64,000 bases of DNA from Arcuatula senhousia (Eukaryota > Mollusca > Bivalvia > Mytilida > Mytilidae). Position 1 is the first letter of the stretch, and each line of letters opens with the position of its first letter. A program made the translations under genes and the position numbers. Under the pieces are notes generated by a model. It made no database searches. It saw only the letters and a list, made by a program, of their open reading frames with translations, and was not told where the DNA came from. The DNA lies in contig OZ020304.1 in assembly GCA_963971305.1 (NCBI GenBank), positions 3,224,001 to 3,288,000 of the forward strand, given 5' to 3'. This document shows positions 1 to 12,040 of the stretch, piece by piece.

Positions 1-1
1 C

Positions 2-960
2 TGTAAAACTTGCGCTATTTTAATCACTGATCCACAAATTAAGAGCAATTTAACAAACCGTACGTACAACATCAACAGCTGGGATGATTTGAACTGTACA
101 TCTTCAAACGTTATTTACGCACTAGAATGCACTTTATGCGGATTGATATATGTTGGGGAAACTAAAGGCAGATTGAATGCCCGTATAAGTGGCCACAGAT
201 CCGGCATTAACACCGACAAATTCCCTTTCATTTACCAACATTTTAATCAACCGGACCATTCCATCTTGTCCATGAAAGTCCGCATTCTTGAAAAAATATA
301 CCATACCACCAACAATCCCACTTTAAATACACCATTTCAAAAACAACGAGAAGAATTCTGGATAAGAAGGTTAGGCACCGCTTTACCTTATGGTTGCAAC
401 GACAACATTGGCAGTTTAGGGAACTTATCAAGTCCAAGATGCAATGATGTGAATGTGATAAATCTTTTTGAACAGCAGGAAAGGCGCAAACGCAGTCATG
501 GACATCGGAAGTACAATTCACCGAAGGTACATGACGTGTCTATCAATGGACTGCTTTCGTCTATTCAACAACCTCTCGGGATTCATCACATTCGCACTAA
601 ATTGTATTCTATTCCTCTTTCCAAACTTCACACACTATACAAAGAATGTCTCGAAAATCCAGTAACTGATTTTAAATCCAACCTGTACCGTCTTACAGCC
701 ATTGTTCTTGACATTGGATACAACCGATTATTCAAACCAGTCGGTGTTCCACACGAAAACAACAAGGACAATCGCTCTTTCATTTCTCTTCCATTTTTAA
801 ACAAAGGTCTGGATGCCATAAATTTAGGAAACATTTTACACCATAAATCTGTTACAGAACATATCCCTCCTTATTTCAAAGACAAAAGTGTTCCCGTCAT
901 TTCTTATTCCTATACTTCCACCATTGCACCTAAGGTATTTAACTGCGGGATTACCAAATC
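2..960 (+). pseudogene. GIY-YIG endonuclease region of Penelope-like element (broken)
   Basis: The frame is open from base 2; the first in-frame methionine-like start (89) is only a TTG, so the true start is upstream of the window. A CKTC pair at the very start and ECTLC about 35 residues later suit the zinc-binding cysteines described beside GIY-YIG in these elements. The GIY-YIG core reads VIYALEC...LIYVGETKGRL, followed by ARISGHR with the expected catalytic arginine, and by QREEFWIRRL with the likely catalytic glutamate. A frameshift between about 942 and 975 moves the reading into the next frame, where the RT part continues; the old frame ends at 1057. The endonuclease would nick target DNA for target-primed reverse transcription. 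Family assignment rests on domain order and motifs. Confidence 0.75.
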
Positions 961-2708
961 AACGACCTCAAGGCAAAACCACCAGACTGTTCTTGTGACA
1001 AATCCCCATTCAAATATAGTCCCTCTGGCCACGTCATTACCGGGGACCTCAACATAGTGGAAAATGACCAACTCCGCGATGTTTTGGCCAAAGGACCAAA
1101 ATATCGTGAGCCTAGAGCAATCAACTGGAACCATAATTTCAAAACAATTATGGATTCAGTTGAAGACTATGCCAGAAAATGGGCCAAAAAAGAACATGAA
1201 AAAGAAAGCGACGTTCTATCTGAGTGGGTAAAGTCTGTGAGGTCGTTGGTTTTGAAAAGGATTAACTCTTTGAAAGGCTCGATGAGCACCAAGGCAACAT
1301 CTATTTTTAACAACCCTGATGTTGCGAAGACATTGTCCACCTTACATGACAAATATGTTGTCGTACCTGCTGATAAAGCGCCTAACAACATCATTTTCGT
1401 ATGCAAAAGACACTATATTGATTGTTTAACAGCTGAATTAGGGGTTGGTTGTACTAGCAAAAGCACCACATATACAGCAACAACACTGTCAAAGGAAGAA
1501 ATAATCAACAATCATAATTCTGTAATTTCTTCCTTTGGCATTTCTGTTGACAAAACGAACGATGACGTTCCATCCTTGTATTGGATTCCAAAGTTACATA
1601 AAACTCCATACAAGCAACGATTTATTGCTGGGTCATCCAAATGTACAACTAAGCCTCTTTTAGTTTTGTTAACATCAATATTGACGGCAATAAAATCAAG
1701 CCTTCAAAAGTATTTCGATTGTTGTTACTCTAGAAATGGCGTCAATCAAATGTGGATTCTCAAAAATTCTAAAGAACTGATGGAAAATCTCCATTCTAAG
1801 TCATTTTCATCATGTAACAGCATTAAAACGTTTGATTTCTCTACATTATATACTTCAATTCCACATTCACAATTAAAATCTCGTTTGGCACAGCTGATTA
1901 AACGTAGCTTTATCAAAAAGAATGGAAAACGCAGGTACAAGTATTTGGTAGTCGGTTATAAAAAGACTTACTTTGTCATCCAAGAGTCTAGCAAGAAAAA
2001 CAAATTTACAGAAGATCAAATAAAAGAAATGCTCAACTTTCTAATCGACAACATATTTGTACAGTTTGGTGGACGTGTTTTTCAGCAAACAATAGGTATC
2101 CCAATGGGCACAAATTGTGCACCATTGCTTGCCGATTTGTTTTTTCATTCATATGAAGCAGACTTCTTACAATCACTTCTAGACAAAAAGGACCGCAAAC
2201 TTGCTTTATCCTTCAATCTCACATTTCGTTATATTGATGATGTCCTTTCACTAAACAATCCTCGATTTGGTGACTATTTACATCTCATACCCCGGTATAT
2301 CCGAAGGAACTTGAGGTAAAGGACACTACAGATTCTAGGAGGTCTGCTTCATATTTGGATCTATTTCTCGAAATTGACACACAAGGAAGGCTTTGTACAA
2401 AGCTCTATGACAAACGTGATGACTTCAACTTTCCAATAGTTAACTTTCCCTTTCTGTGTAGCAACATTCCGTCCGCTCCAGCATATGGAGTTTACGTATC
2501 ACAATTGATTCGTTATTCCAGAGCATGTGGGGAGTACAACGACTTCCTTGATAGAGCTACACGGCTGACAAGCAAATTGTTAACACAGGGGTACGTTGCT
2601 CCCAGGTTGTTGTCATCACTCAAGAAATTTTACGGACGACATCATGTGCTTGTATGCAAATACGGGATTTCTATCTCTCAGATGAGCACAGATGTTGGTT
2701 TGACATAG
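943..2708 (+). pseudogene. Penelope-like reverse transcriptase (frameshifted)
   Basis: From about 950 the new frame reads SGHVITGDL and GPKYREP, then the RT fingers (WIPKLHKTPYKQRFIAGSS, 1581-1640), motif A FDFSTLYTSIP near 1830, motif [15 protein letters not shown] near 2096 and the catalytic YIDDV near 2230. Compared with the copy at 22.8 kb, an 8-base insertion (CCCCGGTA, around 2290-2297) shifts the frame, so the plus-1 frame stops at 2319 and the thumb and C-terminus continue in the third frame to the stop at 2708. The C-terminus ends [12 protein letters not shown]. Two frameshifts make this a dead copy. It would have copied its own RNA at the target site. Confidence 0.8.
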
Positions 2709-2977
2709 AGTTTTGTAATGTCATCCTTTCCGGATTTGACCAACACTTAATCGATCTTTGTGCTATAGCAAGCAGGAACTGCTTACTCTTCCGGAGCACC
2801 TGAGTTCACTCTCGTTTCGACTTGAGTTCGCGTTGCTGAATGCGGTTTTGTTGTTATGTGTGTGTGTTTTATGTTGTTATGTGGTTTGTTTTGTTGTGAT
2901 GATTTTTTGTCTGCCGGTTTTGTCTTTGTCTTCACGGTTTTATGATACTGATTACCCCTTTGGTACACCTTTGCTTC

Positions 2978-3335
2978 TTAAAATCTGACCTTGCAATTTT
3001 CCCCTATGTTCTATTTTTAGCCACAGTGGCCATGTTTTACGACCAATCAAAAATCCCCACATCAGTTCTATACACCTAATGCTAAGAAACAACTATATCA
3101 AGTTTGGTACCAATTGAACTTAAAGTGTAAAAGGAGTTAACATTTTCAATGTAATGAGGAAATGCTGTAAAAATGCTCAATTTTGATGTTCTAAAGGGAA
3201 TAACTCCTAAAAGGTAAGATCCTACAACGTTGACCCTATTACATATTTTGTAGATCTTGATAAGCTTAAAGGGAAAATTCGCAAAAAAATATTTTTTACA
3301 TATGTTTTTCATTACATTTTAATAAACATAAATAT
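2978..3335 (+). repeat. Fragment of hairpin-ended AGGCTCC repeat family
   Basis: Directly after the Penelope element. The stretch with CTATGTTCTATTTTTAGCCA, a GGCCATG box and AAAAATCCCCACATCAG recurs at 7280, 16650 and, inverted, at 59200, 59710 and 63330. Neither end hairpin of the family is present here. Confidence 0.6.
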
Positions 3336-3540
3336 ACATGTAAAACTCTTCAATCTTCACTAATAAGCGAGTATGAGAGCGTTTTGTATCGATAAATTAG
3401 AACGATGGGTGCGGCCATTTTGTACGACTAGCAGGCCCTAATGTCACGTGACCATCACCTAATATCCAATAACCACAAAGTTCCAAAACGATAACGACAC
3501 GCAATGGTCAACTCTATCGTCATTTGAAATTGTCTTGCAT
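3336..3540. other. Unassigned spacer
   Basis: No coding signal, repeat end or RNA gene was recognised between the repeat fragment and the THAP-like remnant. Confidence 0.4.
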
Positions 3541-3547
3541 GATCATT

Positions 3548-3745
3548 ATGATAGTTGGTTGTTCTACTCAGCGTAGTAACGGGTAAGTGTTATTCCGTTT
3601 TCCTGACCTAAAGAAAAAGATTAGACAGACTTGCATCTTAAATGCGTCCAGTCTTTAGATTTGCCATCCACTATCAGCAATGTCAAGTACAAGTTTGTAT
3701 GTGAAGACCATTTTGAAGCAACATCTTTAGAGGGTGACTTAATAG
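3548..3745 (+). pseudogene. THAP zinc-finger domain remnant
   Basis: Translation from the ATG at 3548 gives MIVGCSTQRSNG, then an in-frame TAA, then a readable VLFRFPDLKKKIRQTCILNA. After a frameshift near 3640 the reading continues VQSLDLPSTISNVKYKFVCEDHFE. The pattern of an N-terminal cysteine, an FRFP box, and a terminal C-x2-H-F is that of the C2CH THAP DNA-binding domain, found in host regulators and in P-element-type transposases. A possible splice donor (GTAAGC) follows at about 3745. One stop and one frameshift indicate decay. No downstream exon was found, so host gene or transposon origin is open. Confidence 0.5.
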
Positions 3746-5330
3746 TAAGCTGTGTTCTTTTGTCCATGAAAAATGTTTATATCTATCTATATTTGTCAAT
3801 AATAATTTCATTATTTTTTTAGTCAAACGTTTCTTACATGTCAGATTATTACCTAGTATGCCCGGGCTAGCATGTAACGGTCGGAATCTTTGCTATAAAA
3901 ATCCACAAGACAAAAATATCAGTTTTGTTTTTTAAAAAAAATTATAACGGGTGTGCGTATAATTAAGAATATAACCGAAAGCGGAATAAAACTTATCTTT
4001 TTGTTTTGTATAAGCGTTTTATCACTTCAGTTATAACTGTGCATTTATTCAGAATATTTTTTTAATAACTTGTAAATATACATTTTAAAACAGACAACAA
4101 ATTTTTCTTCATTTTTTATCCATTCCCTATGCATTCCTTAAAAATGCACAAATGTATTTTTTATCTTTAAAGGATTTCTTTAACGTTCATTATATAGAAG
4201 ATATTATTATAGTCTTTCACAGTTGGGGGCAACGTATTTAAACTTGTGACACTCCCAGGTATTACTGACTTCCCGGGGATTAATTAACATGTGGTACCTA
4301 GTGTAATGGTTTATGACAGAAAAAGAGATCATTTGTTTCTGTTAACTATTTATTACAAAGTACAATGGAAGACCTACAATTTATCACTCGTGTCTTTAAT
4401 TTTTCGACATCTTTATCTGTGTAAAAGTAGTGAAATTGTTCTTCTTCAGGTGATTTTTGAAGGTTTTTTTTTACATTTCTCTTTTTAAAAGTAAAACAAA
4501 AAAGCACACTAAACAGAAAACGCTTCGTGTTACCTTCATGTAGACAGCCGTATAAGTATATACCACAATCTTGTGTTCGTAAGATTAATTTTAATAAGTA
4601 TAAATATTTTATCACTTGTATTTCTCTGCATAAGAAGCCCAAACAATAATATATCCAAAAGACATAATGCCCGATCTTCAAACATTAGGACGTACGGACG
4701 GACGTACAGAACCGGACACTATATGGCCTCCTACTCCTTCTTTCGTAGATGGGGCATAAGATAGACAACCACGCCAAGAACTTTAGAATCTTATAAACTT
4801 ATGAAATCAGTGTTAAAAAGTTCTACGTGTCAAACTCTAAACTTTGTCTAACGCCCGTTTCTAATATTTAAAATGTCAGATCGGTTCCAAAGTAAACTGA
4901 GAATGCGAAGTGAACAGTAAAAAAAATAAAAGTGCCAATACAAAATTAATAATTTAGATCTTGCGTTTCGTATGAAAGTTAGAATATTTGATTTTTTATG
5001 GAGGGGGCTTTCGATATATATATATATTTACTTCGTCCTGCTTTTTTATTTTCGAGAACACTGGAGCCTGGATGTTTTTCTAACTATAAATTTTTCAGCC
5101 AAAAACAACATTCTACCATGCCTTTTTATTTTTAATTTCACAATAGCCCTCCCATGAAAATCCGATGGTCGCCCCCTTATAATCAGCACTAAAAAAAACC
5201 CCACACAAATAAAAGATGAAATGAGTTTAAATGAGGTTATGCTAATACATTTTATAATTTATGAATGGAAAACAAATTTTAACTAAGCTAGACTAGTGTC
5301 ACCACTATAAAAAAAAAGTATAAGTCATTG
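3746..5330. other. AT-rich unassigned sequence
   Basis: Long A/T runs and no convincing exon. A short GGAC-rich piece near 4688-4712 resembles the GGAC simple repeats that sit beside the ends of tandem-repeat elements elsewhere in the window, so an old element may end here. The short open frames show no recognisable domain. Confidence 0.35.
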
Positions 5331-5339
5331 AAGGAAAAT

Positions 5340-5531
5340 CTATTCAGAGTCTGCGTCACTAATACACTCTTTAAATCCTTCGTATTGTCCATCTGCAAAG
5401 GACATTCTTTTCTGATGACAGACACAACAAACGCTGGCAGCACAACACGATGTTTTCTTCCTAAAGGTAGACATATTCTGATCCAACATACAAACTGTCT
5501 GTATGCCATAAGTCTGCTCTGGCTGCATCAA
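5340..5531 (-). pseudogene. Fragment resembling the P2X7-type intracellular C-terminal domain
   Basis: On the minus strand, after an acceptor-like TTTGATGCAG, one frame reads AYRQFVCWIRICLP then RKHRVVLPAFVVSVIRKECP, and another continues FADGQYEGFKECISDADSE to a stop. Joined by one frameshift, the order (YRQF-W, then a basic R-VVLPAFVV-IR-P block, then DGQY-GF) matches from memory the small cysteine-rich intracellular domain that ends P2X7 receptors and many invertebrate proteins. The frameshift near 5400 indicates a broken exon. A profile search is needed for certainty, and no partner exon was seen nearby. Confidence 0.4.
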
Positions 5532-6930
5532 ATAAATGAATGATAACGTATTTAAAAAGGTGATATATAAAGTTACCTTGCCTTTACATTATTACTTCCT
5601 TGTTTTGTACTGTAACTTTTTGTTGGCTAAGAATATATATAACTTTTGTTTGATGAATCAAGAAAAACTCAATGTTTTCAATCAGTGAAATCTTCGGCAA
5701 TACCTTATCACTCTTAAAAAAGAGTAAACGTCTATTCATATACCTATAATAGGACGTCTGCGTGCTCTCCCCCGGTGGCGTTTGTACCACAAGAAACTAA
5801 TATAACTAGTTTTCAGCACATCCGGGTTTAAACAAACTGTCTTGAAGTCGTGGTTAAGCCAGGGTCGAAGATATCGGTGAATAATGTAAACTCGTGGCAG
5901 CATAGGCATTCAGCAAGGGCATTACCACACAGCGATCGGAACATTTGAGTGTCAAATTGGGTTGCTTTGCAATTCAGTTTAGCGATTTATCTCCAACTCT
6001 TCTATCTACCGGATTTCTTCCTCCGTATATTCTGGTTCAAGTTGATGCCCAATTCGACTAAAGCTGCTAGCAGACACGTCACTCACGTAATCAGACATTA
6101 CAAATATTTAGAAGGGACATTGGTACAATGTATATTATAAAGCAATTATTTTTCTCATTCTCTCGAAATTACGATTAATATTTTATAAAACCAAAAACCT
6201 TATTAAACCCCGTTTAACAATCAGGAGACCAAAGAGTCTAAGAAAAGGTAATACCCAGCTGAAGATCAGCGTCTCTTCTTTGATCTTTATGAGGTGACTA
6301 TTAGACTTGAATTAATCTGTTAAACTGATAGCCTTTCAAGGATCAGTTAATCAGTTTAATAGCTGTCTAATGAGATTAAAAGGCCGGGGAAAAGGTTCAC
6401 GTCGAATATACAAAATTCTTACCTGGGGCAAATTACGTAATCGCCAATTTGCAATTAACACCTGGGATGTCTGGCCAGGTGACAACTTGTTGTTTTAAAT
6501 AGCGTGATTATCATATGAAAGGGAAAATTTTCAAATCATTTTAACGGTGTAAATTAAAATAGAGTAATTTATGGATAGGATTAGAATTATGTAGCAGAAT
6601 TTTGATTATTATCATGATTTAATTATTTAATATTGATGTTCAAAAAATCATTAATTAAAAATTTTGTTCGCAAATAATGTTAAAAATATTTTATATTTGA
6701 AAGAAATCTTCATAATAATTATGTTATTGCGTATCGGTTTATCGTTATTAAATATTTTCTTTTGTTTACCAATTAGACCACGCGTCACCACTGTGTTTTA
6801 TTAAATATAATATCGGTATCGATTATATAGCGTTAATCGGATAAAGATGTAATACACAGATATCCGGTCATATCCCACAATGCACTAGAAACCATCTCAC
6901 TGACGTCACTGAGTTACTTTTGAAATCAGA
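5532..6930. other. Unassigned sequence with an imperfect inverted repeat
   Basis: Mostly AT-rich DNA with no exon. At about 6299-6371 an ATTAGAC...TTAAACTGAT arm faces ATCAGTTAATCAG...GTCTAAT, an imperfect palindrome of about 30-base arms. Nothing else was recognised. Confidence 0.35.
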
Positions 6931-7475
6931 AAATGCCAAATATCTCTGTTATAAATAAGAATTTTTTGAAAAAAATTTGGATATATATTTTTGATAACAT
7001 ATTCCATCATTTAAGACCATAAGTCAAAATTCGTGAATTTTCCCTTTAACAATATATACAATTTAAATTTATCAAATATCTTGTATAGTTTTCAAGACAT
7101 TGAGCTAAACAGGTGCAAAAGTTGCAAAAAATCTACAAAAGGGCAATAACTCCTACATGGGTTGTTGGATTTTCTGTAAATTTCAGGGTAGATCTTGAGA
7201 TGCTAATCACCTTTACCCTATGCCAGAATTTTGATATCTGTAGCCGTTTTGGTGTTATTTGCAAAAAACTGCATTTTACCTCTATGTTCTATTTTTAGCC
7301 ACGGCAGCCATCTTTTAGGACGAATCAAAAATCCCCACATCAGTTCAAAGCACCGAATGCTAATGAGCATCCATACCAAGTTTGATTACAAGTTGACTTA
7401 TGGTGTCAGAGGAGTTAACGTTTAAAGAGTTTACGGACGACGGACGCCCAGTGATGAGCTAAAAAGGCAACACTC
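6931..7475 (+). repeat. Truncated copy of hairpin-ended repeat family
   Basis: Homologous, by eye, to the reverse complement of 59050-59460: shared phrases include ATATCTTGTATAGTTTT, CAATAACTCCTACAT, GGTAGATCTTGAG and AAAAATCCCCACATCAG. It ends with ACGGACGACGGACG, CAGTGATGAGCTAAAAAGG, the usual right end of the family. Confidence 0.6.
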
Positions 7476-7748
7476 GCAAACTGCTAGCCGGAGAGGGATT
7501 TATAGAAGCATTTAGCTTGTTTCCAAATCCTAAACTAACTCTTAAACGGTTGACAATTTTCATCCTGAAAACATTTTTGCAAAGAGCTAAAAACTATGGT
7601 TTGAACACCTGTTCTGTTTTTAGCAACAGCGGCCATGTTGGTTGATCAGCGTGCATAAATCTCACAAACTTGGTAGAGGACATTCTAAAGACCAAGCGTA
7701 CAAAGTTTGAAAGTAATCCCTTAAGTAATTTCAGAGAAGATTCATTAA

Positions 7749-8777
7749 ACAAGAGGCTCCATGGAGCCTGAATCGCTCACCTGGTCCTTTAGCCATAAGG
7801 GTGTTTTCTTTTAGGGGTCATCTGACAAATGAGACCCAATGCAGACTTATGTGAATCTTTTTGTAAAGAGCTGCATGTTTAAGCAAGCAACAGCTTTTCT
7901 CTATCTGCAATAGTTTTTATTCTATAGGGAGATAACACTATTTTTGACCAGTAAAGGACCATTACCCCTATAACGGGTCATCTGACAACTTTAACCCAAT
8001 GGAGACTTTTGAAAAGCTTTATGAGCTGAACATTTAAGCAAGCAACAGCTTTTCTCATCTGCAATAGTTTTCATTCTATAGGACAAAAAAAAACAACTTA
8101 TCACCTGTAAAGGGCCATAACCCCTATAAGGGGTCATCTGACAACTTTGACCAAAAAGAGACTTTTGTGGAGCTTTATGAGCTGAACATTTAAGCAAAGC
8201 AGCAGATTTTTTCTATCTGCAATAGTTTTTATTCTATAGACCAAAAACACTATTTGCCTTTAAGGGGCTTTAACCCCTATAAGGGGTCATCTGACAATTT
8301 CGACCCTATGAAGACTTTAGTAGAGCTAAATGAGCTGAACATTTAAGCAAGCAACAGCTTTTCTCTATCTGCAATAGTTTTCATTCTATAGGGCAAACAT
8401 GAAAAAACGTTTTTTTTTTACCTGACAAGTTCGACCCAATAGAGACTTTTGTAGAGCTTTTGATTCAGAAGAGCCTATTAAAAGTCCTTCGGATTTTTTT
8501 ATCTGTTATGGTTGCTGAGTTATAAGCCAATTTAGGTGATTTTACACTATGTTCTATTTTTAGTAACAGTGGCACTGTTTTTTATTGAATCGTTTTAAAA
8601 TGAGGATCGTTTGTTGCTAACATATCATATATCATTCCTGCAAAGTTTCAGTTAAATTGGTTCAGTGGTTTCAGAGAAGAAGATTTTTGAAATTGTAAAC
8701 GGACGACAGACGACGGACGACGACGGACGCATAGTGATGACATAAGCTCACATGGCCTTTGACCAGGTGAGCTAAAA
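7749..8777 (+). mobile_element. Hairpin-ended tandem-repeat element, copy B
   Basis: The left end is ACAAGAGGCTCC ATGGAGCCTG (a GGCTCC/GGAGCC hairpin) followed by GCTCACCTGG. The right end is CCAGGTGAGC, the inverted match. The core has about four units of roughly 150 bp, each with CATCTGACAACTTTGACC, GAGCTGAACATTTAAGCA and ATCTGCAATAGTTTT. A GACGGACGACGG simple repeat lies just inside the right end. No ORF. Non-autonomous element of unproven class. Confidence 0.75.
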
Positions 8778-9634
8778 AGTTAACGGAGGACGGACACCTA
8801 GTGATGACAATAGCTGACAAGTCTTTAGTACTGAGCAAGGTGTTACTGCATGATCTGGATTTTATTTTAGTTAATAATGTCTTGTATCTTTTATTGTTTA
8901 TAATTTTATTTCCATCAACCCCTAGGAATATAAATGCTCTAATTAATAAAGATAAACGATAGAATTGAGAAAAATGTGAATTTTTTAAGCTTAAATTTCT
9001 ATTTTCAAATACCTCCACTTACATGCCCAAAGGATTTCTCAAACCATTTATATTATACTAGTAATTTAATTGAATGAACAAAGGTTCTGTGCCAAGCAGG
9101 CAGAGACACTTACAAATTTGTAAAATGTCCCAAAATTTGTCCAATAATATACGATATTGAGATGTGGAATAAGTGTACGCGACACAACAAACATAAACAA
9201 ACAGCAATTCAAAAAATCACAACGGAAAACAGCAAGCAGTCTTCAACATGACCATAGGTCACTGCTTACCGTCTTGCCAATTTGACAGGAATCTTACAAA
9301 ATTGATTTGTTTGACATTTCTCTCTCTCTCAAAATATCAGATGATATACTTAAAAGGTTGATAGAACTGATTTGCTCATTCATTATGTAGACATTCTAAA
9401 TAAGAAATAATATTAATCTTTTCTTTACCGATTAGTTTCCTATCAAAGAGAGGGCTAAATATGGGCCTAGCTGTAGCTTGACCTTTTACACTGAATGTAT
9501 TTCTTTTTAATTTTAGATGCGAGTTATGTTTAAAATACACCATTTGTATGTTTTAAAAAAATATTTGCAATGATAGCTGTATATCACTTTTTTTTAGTAT
9601 TTTGTAGTTGCAGAAAACATAAAATTTGTGACTT
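8778..9634. other. Unassigned sequence
   Basis: Starts with a short duplicated right-end tail (GGAGGACGGACACC, CAGTGATGACAATAGCT-like, 8781-8815), probably the remnant of another copy of the preceding element. The rest shows no gene or clear repeat. Confidence 0.35.
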
Positions 9635-11485
9635 GGATAGAGGGACAGGCAGTCACAAATGGACAGGCAGTCAATGATAGACAAGAACCACAGCTGGACA
9701 GTGGTCAATATATGGACAGGCAGTCACTAGTATGATAGGCAGTCACTAGATTGATAGACAGCCACTAAATTAGCAGGCAGTCAATGATAGACAGACAGTC
9801 ACTAGAAAGACAGGCAGCCACAGATGGACAGCGGTCAATATATGGACAGGCAGTCACTAATTTGATAGGCAGTCTGAGTAATTAGTTTGATAGGCAGCCA
9901 ATGATAGACAGGCAGTCACTAGATTGACAGGCAGACACTAGATTGACAGGCAATCACTAGATTGTCAGGCAGTCAATGACAGAAAGGCAGGTCACTAGTT
10001 TGATAGGCAGTCACTAGATTGACAGGCAGTCAATGATAGACAGGCAGCCACTAGATTGACTGGCAGTCACTAGATTTACAGACAGTAAATGATAGACCGG
10101 CAATCACTAGATGGACAAGCACTTACTTGATTGACAGGCAATAACTAAATAGACAGGCAGTCGCTAGATTGACAGGCAGTCTCATATTGACAGGCAGTCA
10201 CTAGTTTGACAGGAAATCACAGATGGACAGGTAATCACTAGTACTGATGAACAGGCAGACACAAGATTGAAAAGCAGTCAATGATAGACAGGCAGAAGCT
10301 AGATTGACAGGCAGACACTAGATTGACAGACAGACACTACATTGACAGGCAGAAACTAGATTGACAAGCAGTCACTAAATTGACAGGCAGACACTAGATT
10401 GACAGGCAGACACTAGATTGACAGACAGTCGCTAGATTGACAAACAGTCACAAGTTAGACAGGCAGTCGCTAGATTGACAAGCAGTCACTAGATTGACAG
10501 ACTGACACTAGATTGACAAGCAGTCACTAGATTGACAGACTGACACTAGATTGACAAACAGTCACTAGTAAGACAGGCAGTCGCTAGATTGACAAGCAGT
10601 CATTAGATTGTCAGGCAGACACTAGATTGACAGACAGTCACTAGATTGACAGGCAGTCAAAGATGAAAAGGCAGTCAATGATAGACAGGCAGTCAATGAT
10701 AAACAGGCAGTCTCTAGATAGACAGGCAGACACTAGAATGACAGGCAGTCAATGATAGACAGGTAGATACTAGATTGTCAGGAATCAACAGATGAACAGG
10801 CAGTCACAGATAGACATGCAGCCACTAGATTGACAGGCAGTCACTAGTTTGAAAGGCAGTCACAGATGAACAGACAGTCAGTCACAGATAGATAAGCAGT
10901 CAATGTTAGACAGGCAGCCACTAGATTGACAGACAATCACAGATGGACTGGTAGTCACTAGATTGAGGACAGTCAAAGATTGACAGAGGACACTAGATAA
11001 ACAGGCAGTCACAGATGGCTAGGCAATCAATGATAGACAGACAGTCACAGATGAACAGGCAGTCACAAGACTGAAAGGCAATTCTAGATCGACAGGCAGT
11101 CACAAGACTGAAAGGCAGTTTCTAGATCGACAGGAAGTTACCGGTACTAGATTGACAGGCAGTCACAGATCGACAGGCAGTCAATGATAGAAAGGCAGTC
11201 ACTAGATGGACAGACAGCCACAGATTGATAGACAGTCCTAGATTGACAGACAGCTACTAGATCGACATGCAGTCAATGATAGACAGGCATTTACTAGATT
11301 GACAGGCAGTCACATATCGACAGACAGTCAATGATAGACAGGCAGTCATTATAATGACAGGCAGTCAACGATAGAAAGACAGTCACAAGATTGACAGGCA
11401 GTCAGAGGGACAGGCAGTCAATGATAGAAAGGCAGTCACTAGATTGACAGACAGTCACTAGAAGGACAGGCAGTCACTAGATGTA
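9635..11485 (+). repeat. 1.85-kb minisatellite, 17-20-bp unit
   Basis: Continuous degenerate array with two interleaved unit types, ATTGACAGGCAGTCACTAG and ATGATAGACAGGCAGTCA. Roughly 95-100 units by inspection. The GACAGGCAGTCA part is most conserved. Some higher-order runs repeat, for example alternating CACTAGATTGACAG and GACACTAGATTGAC near 10310-10560. Reading frames are broken throughout, so it is not coding. Confidence 0.9.
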
Positions 11486-12040
11486 CTACATTTACAGTAA
11501 TTATACTCCAAATTTTATATTTTGATACAAATCTTTTAATTTCGAAATAAACAAGAGCAAAGCTTAAAGTCCCCTCACTCAGCACATGATGCAATTTTAA
11601 AAGACACACAGACAATTTGCACAAAGGCATAGTACTAAGAAGTAAAAATGTCCATCTCTGCAAGTATCATAAATGTCTATAGAACCATTTAAAAGGTTAA
11701 GTGCAGAAACTATTTGTCATCGGTCAAAGCCCATCTCTTTTTTAGAATGAAATAAACATTTCAATAATGGTCAATAATTTGTATCATTAATGTCCTGCTT
11801 GAATACTTTCCAATAATTTCAAATATAAATGCACAATACTAATCTGTGGAAGACTATTTAAGTTGGAAGACAGGAAGTTAAAACTTTAAGGTACTAAGAG
11901 AAGAGTCTGAGCCTAGCCCCCCCCCCCTCCTCCCCCAAATCATTTTCATTCTGGAGAAAAATTATTGTTAAAAAACCCTTGGATCAATAACTAATAAAGA
12001 AGTGGAGCAGTCGCACACGATGGCTAATCCCCTCGACTGT
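11486..12040. other. Unassigned sequence
   Basis: No exon or repeat end recognised. A C-run (CCCCCCCCC) lies near 11918. Confidence 0.35.

Larger units (their letters stand above)
1..2977 (+). mobile_element. Penelope-like retroelement, Naiad-like (GIY-YIG before RT), copy 1
   Basis: The window opens inside this element. A GIY-YIG endonuclease-like region comes first and a reverse transcriptase second, the permuted order known for Naiad-type Penelope-like elements. The 3' end is inferred at about 2977, where identity with the copy at 22823-23737 stops after the shared GGTACACCTTTGCTTCT. Between the stop codon and this end is an untranslated tail (2709-2977) shared with three other fragments in the window; this copy lacks about 16 bases of it near 2757. 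The 5' part lies outside the window. The coding region is broken (see the two pseudogene entries), so the copy is inactive. Confidence 0.85.

Noticed and set aside
2709..3060. Hammerhead ribozyme after the Penelope element
   Set aside because: Such motifs occur in this class, but no CTGATGA...GAAA core was seen here or beside the other copies.
4346..4681. 111-codon minus-strand ORF
   Set aside because: Low-complexity AT-rich codons, no domain, no splice-site context.
9635..11485. CRISPR-like regular array
   Set aside because: Units are short, contiguous and degenerate with no unique spacers, in an animal genome. It is a minisatellite.
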